Shown here: positions 46,691-56,404 of the stretch, piece after piece
Numbering within the stretch: the first letter of the stretch is position 1
How the letters are laid out: each line of letters begins with the position of its first letter
Origin: an uncultured Psychrobacter sp.
GTDB taxonomy: Bacteria > Pseudomonadota > Gammaproteobacteria > Pseudomonadales > Moraxellaceae
NCBI GenBank assembly: GCA_947495055.1
Contig: CANLXO010000007.1
Location: 62,001-126,000, forward strand
Direction: 5' to 3'
Length of the DNA stretch: 64,000 bases
The notes under the pieces: generated by a model
What the model was told of the DNA's origin: nothing
Databases searched by the model: none
The model's input: only the letters and a program-made list of their open reading frames with translations
Program-made: the position numbers and the translations under genes

Positions 46691-47971
46691 ATGATAAAAG
46701 CGATCAAAGGGTTTAACGATATCTTGCCAGAACAAGCGGCAAAATGGCTACGTTTAGAGAAAATACTAGCAGAAGTACTCGCTAGATATGGTTATGAACA
46801 TATCCGTTTGCCTATCGTTGAGCAGACAGATCTGTTTGCAAGAGCGATTGGCGGCGCGACCGATATCGTCGAAAAAGAGATGTATAGCTTCATTGATAAG
46901 TCTGAGCCACCAACGCCGCTTACCTTGCGCCCAGAAGGTACGGCAGGAGCGGTACGCGCGGTCATCGAGCATAATCTGTTGCGAGGCGATGCACCCAAAT
47001 TGTGGTACATAGGGCCCATGTTTCGTTATGAGCGTCCGCAAAAAGGCCGCTATCGTCAGTTTCATCAGCTCGGTGTCGAGAGCTTTGGTAGTGCGCTACC
47101 TGATGCCGATGCTGAGCTGATTGCTATGACTTATCTTATGTGGCAAAAGCTGGGTCTCAAAGACGAGATGCAGCTGCAACTTAATAGTTTAGGCGAGAGT
47201 GATGAGCGCCATGCTTATCGTGATGCGCTGGTTAGCTATTTGACTGATAAGCAAGATCAGCTCGATGAAGATAGCAAGCGCCGCTTGAGTACCAATCCAC
47301 TACGGATATTGGATAGTAAAGAGGCGAGCACGCAGGCTCTCTTAGCGGATGCGCCAAAGCTTGCTGACTTTTTGGGTGATGAAAGCGCGGCTCACTTTGA
47401 ACAAGTCAAAACTTATTTAGATGAGTTGGGCATTGAGTACGAGATTAACCCGCATTTGGTACGGGGCCTTGACTACTACAACAAAACCGTCTTTGAATGG
47501 GTGACTGATAAGCTTGGTAGTCAGGCGACGGTGTGCGCAGGCGGGCGTTATGATGGGTTAATCGGTCAGCTAAAATCTATGAATACTGACAAACCTGCTA
47601 AGTCTGAGCCTGGTGTTGGTTTCGCTATGGGTCTGGAGCGTCTGCTTTTATTAATAGAAGCAGTCGCACCTTTTGATGACGTCGCTGCATGTGATGTCTT
47701 TGTGGTTGCGCACCCTGATGTCTATAGTGCAGGCGTACGTTTTGCACAAAATCTGCGCTATGATAGAGCGGACTTGCGCATAAAAATGGGCGGGGCAACG
47801 AGCCTAAAAGCACAAATGAAAAAAGCGGATAAATCGGGTGCTAGATTGACCGTCATTATCGCGCAGCAAGAGCTTGATGAGCAGACCATTAGCATCAAAA
47901 ATATGCAAACAGGCGAGCAGCAGACGGTCGAGCAGCAGTGGTTATCTAGTACGGATAATTTTTCGATTTAG
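46691..47971 (+). CDS. hisS: histidyl-tRNA synthetase
   Basis: Class II aminoacyl-tRNA synthetase that charges tRNA-His; cytosolic dimer. It is 426 aa. Motif 1 region [14 protein letters not shown], motif 2 [18 protein letters not shown], histidine-specific loops [15 protein letters not shown] and [11 protein letters not shown], motif 3 [14 protein letters not shown], and a C-terminal anticodon-binding domain (from about 330). A 12-bp tandem duplication (GACGATAGTAAA twice, 47973-47996) lies directly after the stop. It lies between ispG and yfgM, the conserved order. Confidence 0.97.
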   Translation: MIKAIKGFNDILPEQAAKWLRLEKILAEVLARYGYEHIRLPIVEQTDLFARAIGGATDIVEKEMYSFIDKSEPPTPLTLRPEGTAGAVRAVIEHNLLRGDAPKLWYIGPMFRYERPQKGRYRQFHQLGVESFGSALPDADAELIAMTYLMWQKLGLKDEMQLQLNSLGESDERHAYRDALVSYLTDKQDQLDEDSKRRLSTNPLRILDSKEASTQALLADAPKLADFLGDESAAHFEQVKTYLDELGIEYEINPHLVRGLDYYNKTVFEWVTDKLGSQATVCAGGRYDGLIGQLKSMNTDKPAKSEPGVGFAMGLERLLLLIEAVAPFDDVAACDVFVVAHPDVYSAGVRFAQNLRYDRADLRIKMGGATSLKAQMKKADKSGARLTVIIAQQELDEQTISIKNMQTGEQQTVEQQWLSSTDNFSI

Positions 47972-48046
47972 CGACGATAGTAAAGACGATAGTAAAGCTG
48001 CATTTGTACCGCGATACTTTTTTAATAATTTAGTAGGCAGATGATC

Positions 48047-48853
48047 ATGGCATTGAACCCTAATTCACCAAATACCGATAACTCAATGCAGGCTTTGCAA
48101 AAGTATGGTGGCAATATTATCACTGTGATTTTGCTCGCATTGGCAGGCTATTTTGGCTGGACGTACTGGCAGAATAATCATGCGCGCGTAGATACCGTTG
48201 CCGCAGATCAGTACGCTGATATTCAAAGGCTCAATGAAGAGGTTAATTTGGCGTCGCAAAATCCTGACTTGGAGGCGGATGCTTTGGCCGCGATTGCAGA
48301 TAGTCGCACTCAGCTTAATCAAAACATTGACACTTTAGTGCAAACTCATGGCGACTCTGTTTATGCTTGGCAAGCGCTGATGATAAAGGCGCGTACGCAA
48401 GCTGACAACGATGACTTTAAAGGTGCTAGCGAGACGCTACAAAAGGCATTGGCTATTGATTTGGGTGACGCAGGTCTAAAGGCGATCACTCAATTGCGTT
48501 ATGCCGAAACCCTACTTGCTATGGGTGATGCCGATAGCGCCTTGTCTGCCGCTAATAACGAGTTCCCAATCTCGTTTGAAGCCAGTCAGCAAGAGTTGTT
48601 AGGGGATATCTATTTGGCACAAAATAAGCAAGATGAAGCGATTCAGGCCTACAATAATGCTTGGGAGTTGTTACGAGAGCGTAAGGAAATTCGTGCAGTA
48701 TTAGCACTGAAAATGGAGAGTTTGGGTGTGGTACCTGATCCTATCACTGAGCAGGCGAGTCTGGTTCAAGCCTCGAGTGCTGCGCCGCAGGCAATCAGTG
48801 TCGAACCTGCTTCTTCTGAAGCTCAAAGCGTAGCAATAGAGACAGCACAATAA
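48047..48853 (+). CDS. YfgM-like membrane-anchored TPR protein
   Basis: An inner-membrane protein with a short cytoplasmic N-terminus, one membrane segment (about 20-38; IITVILLALAGYFGWTYW) and a periplasmic TPR-like domain. It is homologous in layout and place to E. coli YfgM, an ancillary SecYEG/PpiD partner in periplasmic chaperoning. It is 268 aa from ATG 48047; ATG 48041 is too close to the AGG at 48033. The C-terminal ~35 residues are a low-complexity Ala/Ser/Glu tail. It is followed by bamB, which acts in outer-membrane protein insertion. Confidence 0.85.
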   Translation: MALNPNSPNTDNSMQALQKYGGNIITVILLALAGYFGWTYWQNNHARVDTVAADQYADIQRLNEEVNLASQNPDLEADALAAIADSRTQLNQNIDTLVQTHGDSVYAWQALMIKARTQADNDDFKGASETLQKALAIDLGDAGLKAITQLRYAETLLAMGDADSALSAANNEFPISFEASQQELLGDIYLAQNKQDEAIQAYNNAWELLRERKEIRAVLALKMESLGVVPDPITEQASLVQASSAAPQAISVEPASSEAQSVAIETAQ

Positions 48854-48901
48854 TTTTATATTGCATACTTATTTATCATTTACTCGTAGTGAGAACCTAT
48901 A

Positions 48902-50095
48902 ATGACTCGATCGATTCGCTCTAAAAGCATGGTCAAAAAGACGGTTATGAATGCGGCAATACTGGCGCTTATGACGACTGCTGTCGTTGGGTGCAACCGC
49001 GGTATCAAGCCTGTCGTCAACGATCCAGTAAAACTGGTACAGATTGCGCAGCCTATTAGTGTGCTACAACCTGTTTTTAATGTTGATGTTGGCAACAAAA
49101 AGGCAAGCAAAAAAGATCCTTTAAGCTTGCAGGTCGGTTTTGATAATGGTCAGATAGTTACCGCCTCGCGTGGCGGTGATTTACTAGGGTTTGATAGTAC
49201 TGGTCAACGTCTATGGTCAGTGAATGTCGGTGATGAGATTACAGGCGGCGTGGCGGTAGATGCGTTTAGTCAGACCGCTATTGTTACTACTCGTAATGGT
49301 CAGGTTCTCGCCTTTGATAGTACAACAGGTGCCAAGCGTTGGCAGCAGCAATTATCAGGCTCAGTACTCACGCCTGCGCTTATTACCAATAACCGCGTGA
49401 TACTGTCCGCCAACGACGGGTTTTTGCACGGGTTAGTACTTCAATCAGGTCAGTCGGTTTGGCAGTTTGCAACTCAAGTGCCCGCTATTAGCATTCGAGG
49501 TACAGCTGCGCCCACCTTATTAGATGATAAGACTGCACTTTTGGCAACAGCTGATGGTCGTCTACACGCTATTACTACCGATAGTGGTCTGCCGCAATGG
49601 TCACGTCGCATAGGCGTTGGCACAGGCAGCAGTGAAGTTGAGCGTATGAGTGATGTTGATGGCAAGCCTATCGTTGATGGCGATCAGCTTTTTGCAATCA
49701 GCTATAGCGGTCAGCTTTTAGGTATCGATTTGGCATCAAAGCAGGTCATGTACATAAATGAGCTTGCTAGCCTAAAGTCGTTAGCGGTGAACAATCAGCA
49801 AGTGATCGCGACCAGTTTAGACGGCAAGGTCATCGCTTATGATCGCAATAGTGGCGAGATGCTATGGGAGAGCGACGAGCTGGCTTATCGCAAACTCACT
49901 AACCCTGTGATGATAGGCAACTATATTGCTATTGGTGACTTGGATGGGGTAGTGCATCTATTTAACCCAGCGACTGGTGCTATTGTCAGCCGTGTTCAGA
50001 CCAAAGGTGCATTGACGACGCTACAGTCTGATAATAATCGTCTACTGGCTCAAAGCACTACAGGTCAAGCCTCCATTTGGCAACTGGCACGTTAA
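48902..50095 (+). CDS. bamB: outer membrane protein assembly factor BamB
   Basis: Lipoprotein of the BAM complex, which folds beta-barrel proteins into the outer membrane. It is 397 aa. The lipobox AVVGC gives C31. An eight-bladed PQQ-type beta-propeller fills the mature part, with repeats such as GFDSTGQRLWSVNVGDEI, AFDSTTGAKRWQQQL and AYDRNSGEMLWES. ATG 48902 is preceded by GTGAGAACC; the n-region with several Lys/Arg is longer than usual. Its position between yfgM and der is the conserved order. Confidence 0.95.
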   Translation: MTRSIRSKSMVKKTVMNAAILALMTTAVVGCNRGIKPVVNDPVKLVQIAQPISVLQPVFNVDVGNKKASKKDPLSLQVGFDNGQIVTASRGGDLLGFDSTGQRLWSVNVGDEITGGVAVDAFSQTAIVTTRNGQVLAFDSTTGAKRWQQQLSGSVLTPALITNNRVILSANDGFLHGLVLQSGQSVWQFATQVPAISIRGTAAPTLLDDKTALLATADGRLHAITTDSGLPQWSRRIGVGTGSSEVERMSDVDGKPIVDGDQLFAISYSGQLLGIDLASKQVMYINELASLKSLAVNNQQVIATSLDGKVIAYDRNSGEMLWESDELAYRKLTNPVMIGNYIAIGDLDGVVHLFNPATGAIVSRVQTKGALTTLQSDNNRLLAQSTTGQASIWQLAR

Positions 50096-50135
50096 TTAGC
50101 ATTGCTACCTTTTAGTGCTGTTTTTTATTATCATA

Positions 50136-50172
50136 GGCATTAGGCGCTGCTATTGTGCCTAATGCCTTTATT
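50136..50172 (+). terminator. terminator-like hairpin between bamB and der
   Basis: A perfect 10-bp stem, GGCATTAGGC (50136-50145) with GCCTAATGCC (50157-50166), an 11-nt loop and a short T tract (TTTATTATT). A 13-bp direct repeat (ATTATCGCTTTAA at 50181 and 50197) follows. Confidence 0.6.
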
Positions 50173-50258
50173 ATTGATCTATTATCGCTTTAAAGCATTA
50201 TCGCTTTAATCCTGTCCGCTACTGTGTTTACTACCAAGCACACCATAGAGAGTATTGC

Positions 50259-51674
50259 ATGAGTATCAAGCCTGTGGTCGCCTTAATCGGTCGCCCAAAC
50301 GTCGGTAAATCCACCTTGTTTAACCAGTTTACTAAGAGTCGTCAGGCTTTGGTTGCCGATTTGTCAGGGCTTACTCGTGATCGTCAGTACGGTGATGCCA
50401 GATATGAAGATAAGTCCTTTATTGTCGTTGACACAGGCGGCATTGGTGAGGCGGATGATGGCAGCGGCAATATCGATGATTACATGTCTGAGCAGTCGCA
50501 CACTGCTATACACGAGGCAGATATCATTGTATTCGTCGTGGATGCGCGCGCAGGTTTGATTGGCGCAGATGCTGAGATCGGTAAGTTTTTGCATACCTTA
50601 GGCAAACCTGTGTATGTCGTTGCCAATAAGGTCGATGGCGCTCATGATTCAGCGCCTGCTGAGTTTTATGCATTAGGACTTGGCGAGCCATATCCAATGG
50701 CGGCAAGTCATGGTCGCGGTGTCGGTAATCTACTTGAGGTACTTACTGCTGATATGCCAGAGGATGGGCACGGACAGGAGCCTGATGGCCTAAAGCTTGC
50801 TGTGATCGGTCGTCCCAACGTCGGTAAGTCAACGCTGGTCAATCGTCTATTAGGTGAAGATCGCGTTGTGGTATTTGATATGCCAGGCACAACGCGTGAT
50901 AGTATCTACATTCCTTATCAGCGCGATGGCAAAGACTATGTGTTAATTGATACCGCAGGCGTGCGCCGCCGCGGTAAGATTGATGAAAAGGTAGAGAAGT
51001 TCTCTGTTATCAAAACCTTGCAGGCGATTAAAGACTCCAACGTTACGGTCATTGTCATTGATGCTCAAGAGGGTATCGTTGATCAAGATTTGCATATGAT
51101 TGGCTATGCACTTGACGCAGGCCGCGCCTTAGTCGTTGCAATCAACAAATGGGATGGTCTGACTCCAGATCAAAAAAACTATATCAAGATTGAGATGGAT
51201 CGCCGTTTTAACTTTATTCCTTATGTCAAAGTGCATCTGATATCTGCGCTTCATGGTACAGGCGTCGGTAATCTATACCCGTCTATTCGCCGCGCTTATG
51301 AGTCCTCGATGTTTGAGGTATCGACCAACCGCCTGACGCAAATCTTGCAAGATGCGGTGACTGCAAATCCGCCACCAACCGTTGGTGGTCGTAGAATCAA
51401 ACTGCGCTATGCTCATATCGGTGGGCACAATCCACCCGTTATTGTTATTCATGGTAATCAAACTGGCTCGCTACCCAAAAGCTATCAGCGCTACTTAGAA
51501 AATCAGTTTCGCCAAGTGTTTAAATTAGAGGGCACGCCTTTGAACGTGGTATTCAAACTCAACGAAAACCCGTACGCTCACAAAAGCAGTACACCGACCA
51601 AAGCAAAGGCGCAGCAACTGCTTCAGCGCAAGCAGCGCAAAAAGTTCACTAAAGGTGATAAAAGAGATCGATAG
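50259..51674 (+). CDS. der: ribosome-biogenesis GTPase Der (EngA)
   Basis: Essential GTPase with two tandem G domains, acting in 50S subunit assembly. It is 471 aa. The first domain has G1 [13 protein letters not shown]3 DTGG and G4 NKVD. The second has G1 [13 protein letters not shown]3 DTAG and G4 NKWD. A C-terminal KH-like domain (from about 355) and a basic tail ([16 protein letters not shown]) follow. ATG 50259 has AGAGAG upstream. It is the last gene of the conserved run that begins at ndk. Confidence 0.97.
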   Translation: MSIKPVVALIGRPNVGKSTLFNQFTKSRQALVADLSGLTRDRQYGDARYEDKSFIVVDTGGIGEADDGSGNIDDYMSEQSHTAIHEADIIVFVVDARAGLIGADAEIGKFLHTLGKPVYVVANKVDGAHDSAPAEFYALGLGEPYPMAASHGRGVGNLLEVLTADMPEDGHGQEPDGLKLAVIGRPNVGKSTLVNRLLGEDRVVVFDMPGTTRDSIYIPYQRDGKDYVLIDTAGVRRRGKIDEKVEKFSVIKTLQAIKDSNVTVIVIDAQEGIVDQDLHMIGYALDAGRALVVAINKWDGLTPDQKNYIKIEMDRRFNFIPYVKVHLISALHGTGVGNLYPSIRRAYESSMFEVSTNRLTQILQDAVTANPPPTVGGRRIKLRYAHIGGHNPPVIVIHGNQTGSLPKSYQRYLENQFRQVFKLEGTPLNVVFKLNENPYAHKSSTPTKAKAQQLLQRKQRKKFTKGDKRDR

Positions 51675-51830
51675 CTCACGTTTTAATGAGCGTTTGCAAA
51701 GCTGTAATCGCTTATTTTTTAAACCTATAAAAGGGTGCAATAGCCTTTGTGACTTAGCATAAATACCAGTAGTATGTATGGGAGTATTTAGATTTATAAC
51801 ATTACAGTTGTCTAATGGCAGTGACGCGAT

Positions 51831-53741
51831 ATGAAAAACCGTCCACAAAAGACTCTCTCCGCTATTGCTTGGAGCGCTGTTTTACGAGTAACCCTTGTAA
51901 CTGTGCTGACCGGGTTTTTACTGTCTGTTATTTACGGTCTGGTTTATCACTATAAGCAAAAGCAGCAACACGTTGATCAGTTAGCGGCGCTACTAACCAC
52001 TAGTGCTTCAACGCCCGCTGGTGCCAATCTAATCGCCGATCAGGTGAGACTCGTGTTAGCTAATGAGCCAAGTATTGAGAGTATTAGGTTTTATTCGACG
52101 ACATATTCTATCGCCGATAACGCTCAAGACAAGGGTGATGAGACTCGTAGCGATTGGCAAAATGCACTGTTTTCAAATACTGCTAGCTTTAACTATCCTG
52201 TCATCAGTCGTGATGTTAGTAGTAGCACGTTTATTGACGAAGCTCTTGATGCCAGTGCTGATACTGAGAATCAAGACACTGGCAGTTTGGTCGGCTATCT
52301 TAATATTACGCTTGATACAGCCCGTATGCGTAGCAACTGGCTACAAGATAATTTGCTGCTATGGTTGTTCATCGTAGGACTCAGTCTGACTTGGATCATG
52401 TTTATACTGCGTAAAATCAACTGGTTTATCAAAGACGTAGATGCATTAACGGATGTATTCAAACTGGTCATAGAAAATCCAGAGCTCAAGCAACTACCTG
52501 TCACCAAGCAGCGCCTTGAATTTAAGGAGCTTATGCAAGCCAAGCACGCTTTTATCACTTTGTTTGAGCGCTTAAAGAATACGAAGCGCGACTATAAAGA
52601 GCTAGCTATCTTAGAGCAGCAACTACATAACAAAGATTTGTCTTTAAACCTGCAACGCCACACCTTTCAAAGCATGATCAATCACGAGCTTAAAACTTCA
52701 CTCAATGCTATCGTAGGCGGCCTACAACTACTCGATAGCCAAGGCTTAAATATCGAACAAAAAGACACTGCTGACATTATCAATAAAGGCGCGCAGCAGC
52801 TTGTGATAATGCTTGATCAAATCATGTTACTAAATCAGATTGATAAAGGTCAGATTAGTATCGAGACGCGAGAATTTAATCCGCTAGAGGTTATCGCTGA
52901 TTTACTCGCTAAGTATGAGCCTATCGCTCAACAAAAAGGGCTGGCGCTTGTTAGTCATATTCATCATATCGATTATGTGCTCCAAGGGGACGTCAACAAG
53001 ATTAAGCAGATGGTATCGACGTTACTAGATAACGCAATAAAATTTACTACAAAAGGTGAGATTAGCCTTCAATCGCAGCTTACTCATTTTGATCGCAGTA
53101 ATCGCTGGCAGATTGTGATCAAAGATACAGGTATTGGTATTGATGCCGATTATCTAAACGATATTTTTGATCCCTTCTTTCAGGCGGACTCGTCACAGAC
53201 GCGTCAATACGAAGGCTCTGGTATTGGTCTGACTGTGGTCAGGCAAATGGCGCAGCTCATCGGTGCCACAGTAGAGGTTGAGAGTACACCTAATGTGGGT
53301 AGTCAATTCACGCTTACCATTCCTATGAGCAGTCAGCATCATACTCAGCAGCAATCGGTTTTTAGTGAGTTGACGGTTATCTATTACTACTACCGCGAAA
53401 AAGGACATCTAGCAGCTACTCTTGAGCGACTAGGGGCTCATGTTCATTATCATCAGTACGAAAAATCTGTTATTGAGCAGATGAGTATTAAAAAGGTAGA
53501 TATAGTCATGTGCGCTGAAGACGTACAGATAACCAGAGTGATCTCACTCACTAAATCCATCCGTCAATACGAAAAGGCGCATCGCGCGCTGATTATCTAC
53601 TGGTATCCGCCGCAGCAAGCGCCGAATTTAGGGAGTTTTGAGCATGGGATCAAGGCTGTCGGCGTCGACTACTGTCACAGCTCAGATATCAATAGCAAAA
53701 CATTAATGAAACTCATTAAGGAGTGGCTGGCATGGATATAG
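51831..53741 (+). CDS. membrane sensor histidine kinase with degenerate receiver-like tail
   Basis: A 636-aa two-component kinase. Two membrane segments (about 17-40 and 178-197) flank a periplasmic sensor domain of ~140 residues. A linker helix region is followed by HisKA with H285 in MINHELKTSLNAI, and an HATPase with NAIKFTTKGE, DTGIGID and GSGIGLTVV. The C-terminal ~120 residues resemble a receiver domain in pattern (VDIVMCAEDV, then ALIIYW and later GVDYCHS), but where the phospho-acceptor Asp would fall there is Cys. No Hpt domain is present. General layout is like GacS/BarA, and a GacA-type regulator lies at 5.3 kb, but pairing is inference. Orphan here. Confidence 0.85.
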   Translation: MKNRPQKTLSAIAWSAVLRVTLVTVLTGFLLSVIYGLVYHYKQKQQHVDQLAALLTTSASTPAGANLIADQVRLVLANEPSIESIRFYSTTYSIADNAQDKGDETRSDWQNALFSNTASFNYPVISRDVSSSTFIDEALDASADTENQDTGSLVGYLNITLDTARMRSNWLQDNLLLWLFIVGLSLTWIMFILRKINWFIKDVDALTDVFKLVIENPELKQLPVTKQRLEFKELMQAKHAFITLFERLKNTKRDYKELAILEQQLHNKDLSLNLQRHTFQSMINHELKTSLNAIVGGLQLLDSQGLNIEQKDTADIINKGAQQLVIMLDQIMLLNQIDKGQISIETREFNPLEVIADLLAKYEPIAQQKGLALVSHIHHIDYVLQGDVNKIKQMVSTLLDNAIKFTTKGEISLQSQLTHFDRSNRWQIVIKDTGIGIDADYLNDIFDPFFQADSSQTRQYEGSGIGLTVVRQMAQLIGATVEVESTPNVGSQFTLTIPMSSQHHTQQQSVFSELTVIYYYYREKGHLAATLERLGAHVHYHQYEKSVIEQMSIKKVDIVMCAEDVQITRVISLTKSIRQYEKAHRALIIYWYPPQQAPNLGSFEHGIKAVGVDYCHSSDINSKTLMKLIKEWLAWI

Positions 53742-53754
53742 GACTTCTTATTTA

Positions 53755-53864
53755 GCACAAGAAAGACTACTTAGCACAAGAAAGACTATCAGCATAAAAA
53801 AGACTACTGAGCATAAAAAAGACTACTGAGCATAAAAAAGACTACTGAGCATAAAAAAAGACGC
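53755..53864. repeat. 19-bp tandem repeat array running into a terminator
   Basis: Two copies of a variant GCACAAGAAAGACTACTTA (53755-53791; the second lacks one base) are followed by three perfect copies of GCATAAAAAAGACTACTGA (53792-53810, 53811-53829, 53830-53848). A sixth, partial copy (from 53849) merges into the terminator arm AAAAAGAC. It lies directly after the kinase stop. Confidence 0.92.
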
Positions 53865-53885
53865 CTGATATTTAGGCGTCTTTTT
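53855..53885. terminator. bidirectional terminator, kinase / dacC
   Basis: A perfect 12-bp stem, AAAAAGACGCCT (53855-53866) with AGGCGTCTTTTT (53874-53885), a 7-nt loop and A/T runs on both sides. Its 5' arm is shared with the last repeat unit of the tandem array. Confidence 0.9.
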
Positions 53886-53903
53886 GTACAAGTAAATCAT
53901 ATA

Positions 53904-55067
53904 TCAAAACAGGTTCTGCGCCCAGCGTACCACATGCTGCCACATCCGGCTTATAAACCCTGACTCCTCGACGGCACTGGTAGCAATGATAGGTACAGAA
54001 GCTACAGCCTTACCATCAATAACCGCCATCATCTTGCCAACTTCTTGACCTTTGGCGATAGGCGCCTCTAAGCTCTCAGGTATGTCGACGACCGTAGTGA
54101 TTTTATTTTTTTGTGTTTTGGTGGTCAAGATTTGCAAATTATCAGCAGTCGCCAGCTCAACCTCTTCATTTTCTCCAAACCATACTGGCAGTTTGCTTAC
54201 AAACTGACCTGAAGGCGCTTTGGTAACGGTTGTAAAGTGGCCATAGCCCCAGTTGAGTAGTTCGCGCGACTGATCCGCACGAGCTTGCGCACTCTCTGTG
54301 CCCATAATAACGGAGATCAGGCGCATACCGTCACGGTCGCTAGAAGCTACCAAGCAGTAACCAGCAGCGTTGGTATGTCCTGTCTTTAAACCATCGACTG
54401 TCGAATCGGTCGCGAGTAGGGCGTTACGATTGCCTTGAGTAATACCGTTATAAGTAAACTCCTTTTCAGCGTAAATATCATAATACTCACCGCTGTTTTT
54501 GATAATAGCGCGCGCAAGCTTGGCCAAATCCATCGCTGAGGCATAATGACCATCATCTGGCATACCCGTTGAATTGACAAAATTGGTGTTTTCCATACCC
54601 AGCTTTTGCGCCTGCTCGTTCATCAAAATAGCAAAAGCCGATTCGCTACCAGCGATATGCTCAGCCATTGCTTTTGAGGCGTCATTGCCTGATTGAATGA
54701 TGATGCCGCGAAGCATATCGATCACGCTTGCTGTTTTGTTGACAGGGACATACATGCAAGATTGGCTACTACTACCGCGGCACCAAGCGTTTTCGCTCAT
54801 CAATACTTGGTCATCTTCACTCAAATCATTTGAGGCTAAGCGTTGCTCGATGATGTAACTGGTCATCATTTTGGTCAAGGATGCTGGTGGCAGAGGTTGA
54901 TTGGCATTCTTTTGTGCCAAAATCTCGCCTGTATTGTAGTCCATCAATACATAAGCAGTGTTGTCCATTTCAGGAGTTTGAATGGCGGCGCCTGCCATGA
55001 CCGCGCTCATAGAAGCGCTTGCAACCATAAGCTGGATGAGCTGTTTTTTTACCTGCTTTACTATCAT
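53904..55067 (-). CDS. dacC: D-alanyl-D-alanine carboxypeptidase, PBP5/6 type
   Basis: Penicillin-binding protein that removes the terminal D-Ala from peptidoglycan pentapeptides, in the periplasm. It is 387 aa. A signal peptide covers about 1-28 (SMSAVMAGAA). Active-site motifs are S63-LTK, S126-GN and K228-TG. The C-terminal beta domain (from about 285) is followed by an amphipathic membrane anchor (FISRMWQHVVRWAQNLF), as in PBP5 and PBP6. dacA/dacC naming within the group is not decided by sequence alone. It converges on the sensor kinase across a shared terminator. Confidence 0.9.
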   Translation of the reverse strand: MIVKQVKKQLIQLMVASASMSAVMAGAAIQTPEMDNTAYVLMDYNTGEILAQKNANQPLPPASLTKMMTSYIIEQRLASNDLSEDDQVLMSENAWCRGSSSQSCMYVPVNKTASVIDMLRGIIIQSGNDASKAMAEHIAGSESAFAILMNEQAQKLGMENTNFVNSTGMPDDGHYASAMDLAKLARAIIKNSGEYYDIYAEKEFTYNGITQGNRNALLATDSTVDGLKTGHTNAAGYCLVASSDRDGMRLISVIMGTESAQARADQSRELLNWGYGHFTTVTKAPSGQFVSKLPVWFGENEEVELATADNLQILTTKTQKNKITTVVDIPESLEAPIAKGQEVGKMMAVIDGKAVASVPIIATSAVEESGFISRMWQHVVRWAQNLF

Positions 55068-55382
55068 AAATTGTTACACCGCATCAAAAAACCAAATGTA
55101 TCTACCGCATAGCTAAGGATATAAACGTATGTTTGGTAACCTTTATACCGAGCCTCAAAACTCATAATTGACAGATGAGCACAGTATATTGCCTAAGCGA
55201 TAGACATAAAAAATAACGCCTTATAGTAGCAAAATGCCCGGCGATGGGGAATCGTTAAATGCAACTAAATAAGACCGGGGGAGATTGTTAAGATAATAAA
55301 AAACTTGCAATCACTTATCGCCAAAGGCTATAAATCATCGCAAGTCGTATGAGACATTGTCTGTTGCAACTAGTACTACCCG
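55068..55382. other. 315-bp gap upstream of dacC
   Basis: It holds the promoter region of dacC. A TTGACA appears on the plus strand (about 55168), but it faces the wrong way for dacC and has no -10 at proper spacing. No gene, strong hairpin or repeat was seen. Confidence 0.3.
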
Positions 55383-55814
55383 CTAGACAGCCGCGTTAGC
55401 CAAGTCCTCGCATAGCGCTTTGTTTTCTTGTCTAGAGAATCCCATAGTCCAGCTACGAATGCCTTGCAAGATTTGGCGATAATCTTGCTGAGTAGACAAG
55501 TACTGGATAGCCGCTTTTGGATCCTCTAATGACGGCATCAATTCGTGAAGCTGTACATTATAAGACTTATAAAAACGCTGTTTTTGTTTGCCATTGAGCA
55601 TCGGCGGGCATATCTCTGAGAGCACTTGCATGACGGCTATTTCATGCTTAGTGATGTTCATACCAGACATATCTAAAGGGATCGTTGTAGAGTTATCTGC
55701 TGCAGTTGTTACTGAAGAGAGCAAGAATGCAGACGCTATGGCGCTAGCAAAACCGACTTTGGAGGCGGCTTGTTTCATAGTAAAAGCTGTAGACAATATC
55801 GATTGATTCTTCAT
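55383..55814 (-). CDS. small exported protein of unknown function
   Basis: A 143-aa protein with a signal peptide (about 1-38; IASAFLLSSVTTAADN). The mature part of ~105 residues has two Cys (SEICPPML and NKALCEDL) that could form a disulfide in the periplasm, and is otherwise predicted helical. It resembles small Moraxellaceae-type periplasmic proteins (possibly the group named after Moraxella catarrhalis MCR_0457; recalled, not tested). No function can be read from sequence. A shorter start at M12 (MKQAASKVGF) would also leave a signal peptide. Confidence 0.68.
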   Translation of the reverse strand: MKNQSILSTAFTMKQAASKVGFASAIASAFLLSSVTTAADNSTTIPLDMSGMNITKHEIAVMQVLSEICPPMLNGKQKQRFYKSYNVQLHELMPSLEDPKAAIQYLSTQQDYRQILQGIRSWTMGFSRQENKALCEDLANAAV

Positions 55815-56404
55815 TCAGTATTACGCTCGCTTATCATTATTTGATGGTCATATGGTAATAGTTATAAAAATAAAAGTCACATGAATTCTTCGTCTATGTG
55901 TAGATATATTGTGAGCTTAGCCCGTGTTTCAGCAACATAGCAGAGCTATAAGTAGACAAGTTACGTCAAGATAAAGCAAAGGGTAAATAATGTTGTTAAT
56001 TATTGCTTATTGTAACGCATTGGCATATTTTTTAGGGCGCCGGTTTTGATAAATAGACTGACAAAACAAAACCTTAGACGTTAAGTGAATAAGGCAGACA
56101 GAGTATAACGCTAAATGCAGGCACTGGTATACAAAGATTAATTTAATATTATTCACTATTATATAAGGCAGCTTTGAGCGATTTATCTCTTATTTAGTTT
56201 TATCACTGTCTGTTTGCAGGTACCATTTGAGATATACAAGTACTAGTTAAGAGGTGTCAATCGCCTAGAGCTTTAAGCATTTTGGCATTGAACAACAAAT
56301 ACAGTGTGTACAAAGGATGTGATAATCCTATATCATCAAAACCCCAAAATTTAGCAAATCATGATGACTTTTATAGCGTCATCTACTATAGAAAAAGAGT
56401 ATTA
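55815..56404. other. 590-bp gap upstream of surE
   Basis: AT-rich divergent region. The surE frame is open from 56282, but the family N-terminus MRFLISNDDG begins at 56405, so the earlier codons are probably untranslated. No RNA gene, clear promoter or repeat was recognised. Confidence 0.3.
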
